In this document: positions 57,970 through 64,000 of the stretch, piece by piece
Position numbering within the stretch: the first letter of the stretch is position 1
Layout: every line of letters begins with the position of its first letter
Assembly: GCF_932526225.1 (NCBI RefSeq)
Contig: NC_064044.1
Span: 7,924,801-7,988,800, forward strand
Direction of reading: 5' to 3'
DNA from: Nematostella vectensis
Lineage: Eukaryota; Cnidaria; Anthozoa; Actiniaria; Edwardsiidae
Length of the DNA stretch: 64,000 nucleotides
The notes under the pieces: model-generated
The model's database searches: none
The model's input: the letters and a program-made list of their open reading frames with translations, nothing else
Told to the model about the DNA's origin: nothing
Made by a program: the position numbers and the translations under genes

Positions 57970-58448
57970 GATTTCATTGGAAGCTAAAGTTCATCCCACA
58001 GTTTTAATCATGATGATCGTGTTATTGGCAGGGGCGAACCGTGAATGAGACAAACAAAAAGTTTGTTTTCTACAAAGTTCACCAGACAAGGTAGCTGTCG
58101 TGCTGCGAAAAGTCATGTTCCAACCAATCTCGTCTCCAGGATCTTCTTGGTAATCATCAATGTGAAATCTATGCCCCTTTAACGGAGGCTTCCCCTTTTT
58201 CACAGGTAGACAGACACTAAAGTATTTACCGAATCTAATAAGGCCGACAGATTGGTAAAATGTGCATGAAATCATACACATTGAATCTGACAAAGATGGG
58301 CCGTACTATCACTCCCATTCTAAAATTTGAGCGTATTTACGCCACCCGTATTACTCCCGACTGAATTATTCCGGCAAACTGGCAACTTTGAAAAATCAAA
58401 TGAATTATTAGGAGGAAAATTAAACAAAAATGGTCCTAACACAATTTA

Positions 58449-59510
<1,062 letters not shown>

Positions 59511-59930
59511 GTTACAATAGTCAAATACTTAAAAATTCTAAAAATCTAAAAGATGAATCTAAAATTACAGGCTTGATCAAATCTATACTGCGTTGATTAA
59601 ATATCTAGTCGTAAAATTTAGTGGAGGCATTGAACATTAAAAAACTTTTTGCAAAACGTTGCGTGTTGGCTTTGATGGCAAAGACCCGCTTCTTCCTAAT
59701 ATTAATTCTAGAGTTCTGCTGAGGGAGCAGCCTATGTAGTTTGTGGTTTGGACTGGCCATGACTTCGCTAAAGAGTTTGTTTGTTGCGACCTCACGTCTT
59801 TCATGTAGTGTTGTGATATTAGAGGCAAGTAATGCCTGTGCATAAGAGTCGTCTGGAAATATTATTCTCCTGCTGCTAGGTACTTGGGCAAACTATTATG
59901 AAATAGCGCGCATGCGTACTCTGTGCGTAC
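59511..59930 (-). mobile_element. 5'-truncated LINE (CR1/L2-like) 3' end
   Basis: On the minus strand, 59893-59605 encodes RRIIFPDDSYAQALLASN, ITTLHERREVATNKLFSEVM, ASPNHKLHRLLP and ends NTQRFAKSFLMFN before TAG. This is the conserved C-terminal tail of CR1/L2-type reverse transcriptases (established family pattern). The 3' untranslated part runs to 59511 and continues as TACC repeats. It is inserted in tandem unit 3. Confidence 0.78.
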
Positions 59931-60281
59931 ACTGCATTTTAGAACACATGAGACTAAAAAAAGCAATTTGTTGCTGCTATCTGAGCCTTGGCATGTTCTT
60001 AGCATGTTCTTAAAATTTGGTGAAATCTCAGCCTGGACGTTCTAAAAAAAGGTTCTTTTAAAAAAAGAATGTATTGGTATACGGCTCGTGTTTGACTCCT
60101 GAGCAACACAACTATACAATGACAGTATTGTGCCAAATTTTTGCTCCATGCTTGGTTTATGTGATGGAGCAAAGAAATATTTCTCACAAATTTTTAAGGG
60201 GACCCTAACCTAAGAGATACATAAACTTTATTTAAGTGTCAAAAGCGTTTAGCTAAAAAAGCTAGATGTGAAAAAAGCACA

Positions 60282-63200
60282 GTTTTCTCCCTCGCGCGAG
60301 GGGAAATTGCTAGAGATAAATTAGAGAGCTTAAACAAGTCAACACGAACGGCATCAAAGAACGGCGTTGACGTCCGTGACAGGAAATCTCGAACGGAATC
60401 AACCTATTTTTACGTTCTTCGCGCACGGTCACGGACGTCAACGCCGTTTTTCAACAATTCGTGAGCGCGCGCGCCGTTTTTGATGCCGTTCGTCTTGACT
60501 TGCTTTAGCTCTCTATTGTGTGCAAGACGCAGACTGCTACAGTAACATTCAGACTGCAGTTTTCAGGCCGAGGATGATGGAACCCCACTCGCTTGAAAAA
60601 GGCACCTAGTTATCCAAAATGACAGTTTTTAGACTGCGATGATAAACCAAGCACACTAATTTTAAAGAGAGCTAAAGCTCTCAAATTATTTTTTAATTTA
60701 GAGAAATGCATGACAAGCCCTTGTACTATTATAAAAGTTTGTGACCAAAAGCTAAAAAGCTTGTTTTCAGGTTTTTTATATATTTGAAAGCCTGTGGAGA
60801 CGGTCGTTTTCTTAGGTTTAGAGTCTCTTAAAGTGTCTATGAAAATATCCATGAAAATAACTTTGAGAAATCCTGCGAAATGCCAAAAAAAGGCTTCAGC
60901 ATTTAACAAACAGGGGGTGGTTCCTAAGCATTCTAGAACAACTAAAATGCTGCTTGTCCTAGGAGTAGGCATTTGAGGGCTTGAAAGATTTGGATATAAT
61001 TTTAATAAATCGAGCCACTCTTAGAGCAATTCTGGATCCATTCAATAGTGTCAGATATTTTGTATGTGATTCAACCTATACCCTCTACCATCATCCAACT
61101 ACCTCTCTTGTACTTCATTCGATCAACGACTCCTCCACTTTTAGGCGGGGGCTAAATCTTCACACGTTCGATCCCATTAATATTCATTAAAAACGTTTAC
61201 AAAGATAATAAAACTAAATATTTATAACTCAATTTCCTCGCTTAAACTTTATTTTTGGTATGATTAAAGAATACATGCACAAAAAAAACACGACTTATAG
61301 TTCATATGCTTGGCGATGGCATTTGGCATACGAATAAATTATTTTTTTAAACGAGACACCTCATTTATGTGAACTTGTATAAACTAACTTTCTCTTGGAG
61401 TACGTTAATTTTGTTATTAGCTGGATCCAGTGTATGATTTTAGCCGTTGTTTACCTTGGTTGTCGATCTTGAAATGCCAAATATGGAATTTGATGCGCGC
61501 GCAGCAGCCGCAGCTTGGTGTTGGAGCTTTGTGACATGCGCAGTGACCGCCATATACAGCCACAAGCTCTGCACCAACTGCATTATCTGATTGGATGGAT
61601 AAAACATGTTATCTTATTGGATGAATAAGACATGTTATCTGATTAGACAGATAAAACATGTTATCTAATTGGATGAATATAACATGTTATTTAATTGGAC
61701 AAAAAAACATGTTATCTGATTGGATAAATAAAACATATCTGATTGGACAAATAAAGCATTTTATCTGATTGGATAGATAAAAGATGTTATCTGATTGGAT
61801 AAATAAAGCATGTTATTTAATTGCACTCATGTCCTAAGAAAACTAAAAAAACAGTGGGTAAGAAAATAACATATTACTTTGTAGTTTTAAGCTTTTAGTA
61901 AATGAAAAATCAAATTATGTTGATAACAACCTTCCAACACTTTAATGGATATTTCATTTTTATATACGCTGGAAATAAAAGACATTTTCAGCCTTAAAAT
62001 GCTCCAAAAATATAAACGGTCCAGCAACATAAAAAAGAATGTACTCGCAGTTAAAATCCTACAATGTATTGTTTTTAACGTCTCACATCTAGAGGGTGGA
62101 AACAAATTGTAATACTACTATATATAACACAGTAGCGGATCTAGAGGGAGGGTTTAGGGGGTACCCCCCCCCCTTGGGCTGCCAGAAAGCACTATGTAAC
62201 AAAAAAATACCAAACTGAGCCAAACTGTACAGGACCCGAAATGATCCCAGGACCCGAAACGATCCACAAAAGTTCCCCAACTGATCCCGGGACCCGAAAC
62301 GATCCCCAGGAGTCCCCGAAATGAACCCCAAGGAATTGCAAGGGTTGATTTCGGGGACTCCTCGGTATCGTTTCGGGTCCGAGGATCAGTTGGGGTACTT
62401 TTGGGGATCATTTCGGGTCCTGGGATCGTTTCGGGTCCTGGGATCATTTCGGGTCCTGTACAAAACCCCCCTTTAGCGGAAAGCTAGATCCGCCTTGTAA
62501 TATGTGGTCAGAATTCGGTCTTAGGAAGTCTCAGTCCGGACGTTCTCTAAAATGGTTCTAATAAAAGAGTTTTAAGGCGACTTACTACAGTACCAGAAGT
62601 TCGATACCTCTCCACTTTGCGCTTTTGCTACACGGGCGCATTGCACTTTTTTCTAAATATAAATGCACTACATTACCAAGGAAGAATGAAAGTTCATATA
62701 TTCTGCAATTTTTTTTAAGGTAGGGCGTGGTCTCTCCAAGATATGTCACCCTACCTAATCTAATACCAATAATGCTACTTCCAGATCGCAAGTTTCAATA
62801 AAATAAACCCATGGAGATTGAAGATACTATTGTTTTCCAATTGCGGGGTGATTTTGAACAATTTTCACATGATCGTTTTTGAGAAAATTAACGATGTTGA
62901 TTTTTGAGGTTTAATGTATACAATGTTAACCCGTATTATTTAGACCACCACAACTTCGACCAGGGAGGTAAATTGGACAACCAAACCTGTCTAGTATTTT
63001 GCTTAATACCTATATTCTAAGAATTGATGCCAAAACCGATTGAGAGTTTTTTTTAGATCGCGAGATTTCTTTCTTAGAACGTTGATGATGCCTCGCCATC
63101 TTAGAGAGCTACCACTTCATTCGGCGCTGCAAGAATAAAAATGCGTCCCATATCCAATCCCCACGTACAATATTTTTCTAAATCATTGACCGAATACTTT

Positions 63201-64000
63201 GATGATTAATTAGCATGCTGTGTAAATTGAGCGGTCATTGAAAACCTCCTTCATATCTTTTTATTGACCCTAAACGACGCATAATTCCAGCTCTTTCCCC
63301 TCGGACCTCTATGTTTTGGTCGTTTTCTATAGCTATTGTCTTGAGTGCGAAATGGAATGTGATTACACTTCGCTTGGTTGGTTTCCGAATCTTTTCCGAC
63401 AAATGCAAATTAACAAGGTATGCTTATCGATCAAATGTCACACGTATTCGTAACGCCGGGATGCGTATACGGGCAAGAACAGACTTGAGTGTTTGACTGA
63501 TCAAATTTGATCTAGTTTTTTTCTGTACCTTAGCCGGTTTATCCGAGTAAAGGATCTGCCATTGTAGCACGACTGAACACCTTGGGGTACAAAAGAGAAT
63601 AGCATTCTTTTACTATTTAAACATACAAGCAAATTCGATCTAGTTTTTTTTCTGAACCTTAGCCGGTTAATCCGGGCAAAGGATCTGTAACATGACTGAA
63701 CGCCTTGGGGTACAGAAGAAAATACCCTTCTTTTACGATTTAAAAATAAAAAAGCAAATCGATTTAGTTTTTTTTCTGTACCTTAGCCGGTTTATCCGGG
63801 CAAAGGATCTGTCATTGTAACATGACTGAACGCCATGGGGTACAAAAGAGAATAGCATTTTTTTTTTTTTTCATTTAAACATAAAATAGCATATTTGATC
63901 TATTTTTTATTTCTGCACCTTAGCCGGTTTATCCGGGCAAAGGATCTGTCATTGAAACATGACTGAACGCCTTGGGGTACAACAGAGAATAGCATTTTTT
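60282..64000. repeat. Segmental duplication, right copy, cut by window end
   Basis: Direct copy of 20353-24080 with the same internal elements: foldback 60322-60515, minisatellite 61583-61825, nested MITE pair at about 62130-62496, and the 128-bp repeats from 63500. Its left breakpoint is the base after GTGAAAAAAGCACA of tandem unit 3. Confidence 0.95.

Overview
The window is eukaryotic, intron-rich, AT-rich metazoan DNA. The mix of a vertebrate-like 11-exon aldehyde dehydrogenase, a secreted PAN-EGF-EGF-SRCR mosaic protein, an intronless-type class A GPCR, Penelope-like elements and many short foldback elements best fits a cnidarian, probably an anthozoan (inference; no species marker is visible).

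Layout. 1-3843: non-coding flank with one degenerate inverted-repeat element. 3844-20014 (+): a complete ALDH8A1 orthologue (490 aa, 11 coding exons, all splice phases agree), whose introns hold purine-rich DNA, G-rich minisatellites, several foldback MITEs, a 3.1 kb satellite and a tRNA-type SINE. 20353-24080: a segment repeated almost unchanged at 60282-64000. 27277-28301 (-): a class A GPCR with one frame break near the start of TM3. 31509-42627 (-): a five-exon gene that I rebuilt for a 309-aa secreted protein (signal peptide, PAN/apple-like, EGF, calcium-binding EGF, SRCR). Its 8.25 kb first intron contains about 5.1 kb of a 34-bp minisatellite and a head-to-head pair of 5'-truncated Penelope-like copies (775-bp inverted arms), each ending in a recognisable type I hammerhead ribozyme. 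42628-50160: mostly unassigned, with weak promoter-like motif clusters and minisatellites. 50163-60222: two full copies and one interrupted copy of a 3.4-3.6 kb tandem unit, each with a possible signal-peptide exon on the minus strand. The third copy is interrupted by a 5'-truncated LINE whose 3' tail appears to have grown into about 1 kb of tetranucleotide repeat.

Function. ALDH8A1 is a kynurenine-pathway enzyme and the SRCR protein is probably secreted or matrix-associated; nothing in the sequence links the three genes into one system. The most unusual content is structural: ribozyme-bearing retroelement twins, an internal filled/empty-site record of a MITE insertion, decayed exon copies beside their functional source, and a segmental duplication joined to a tandem array at a resolvable breakpoint.
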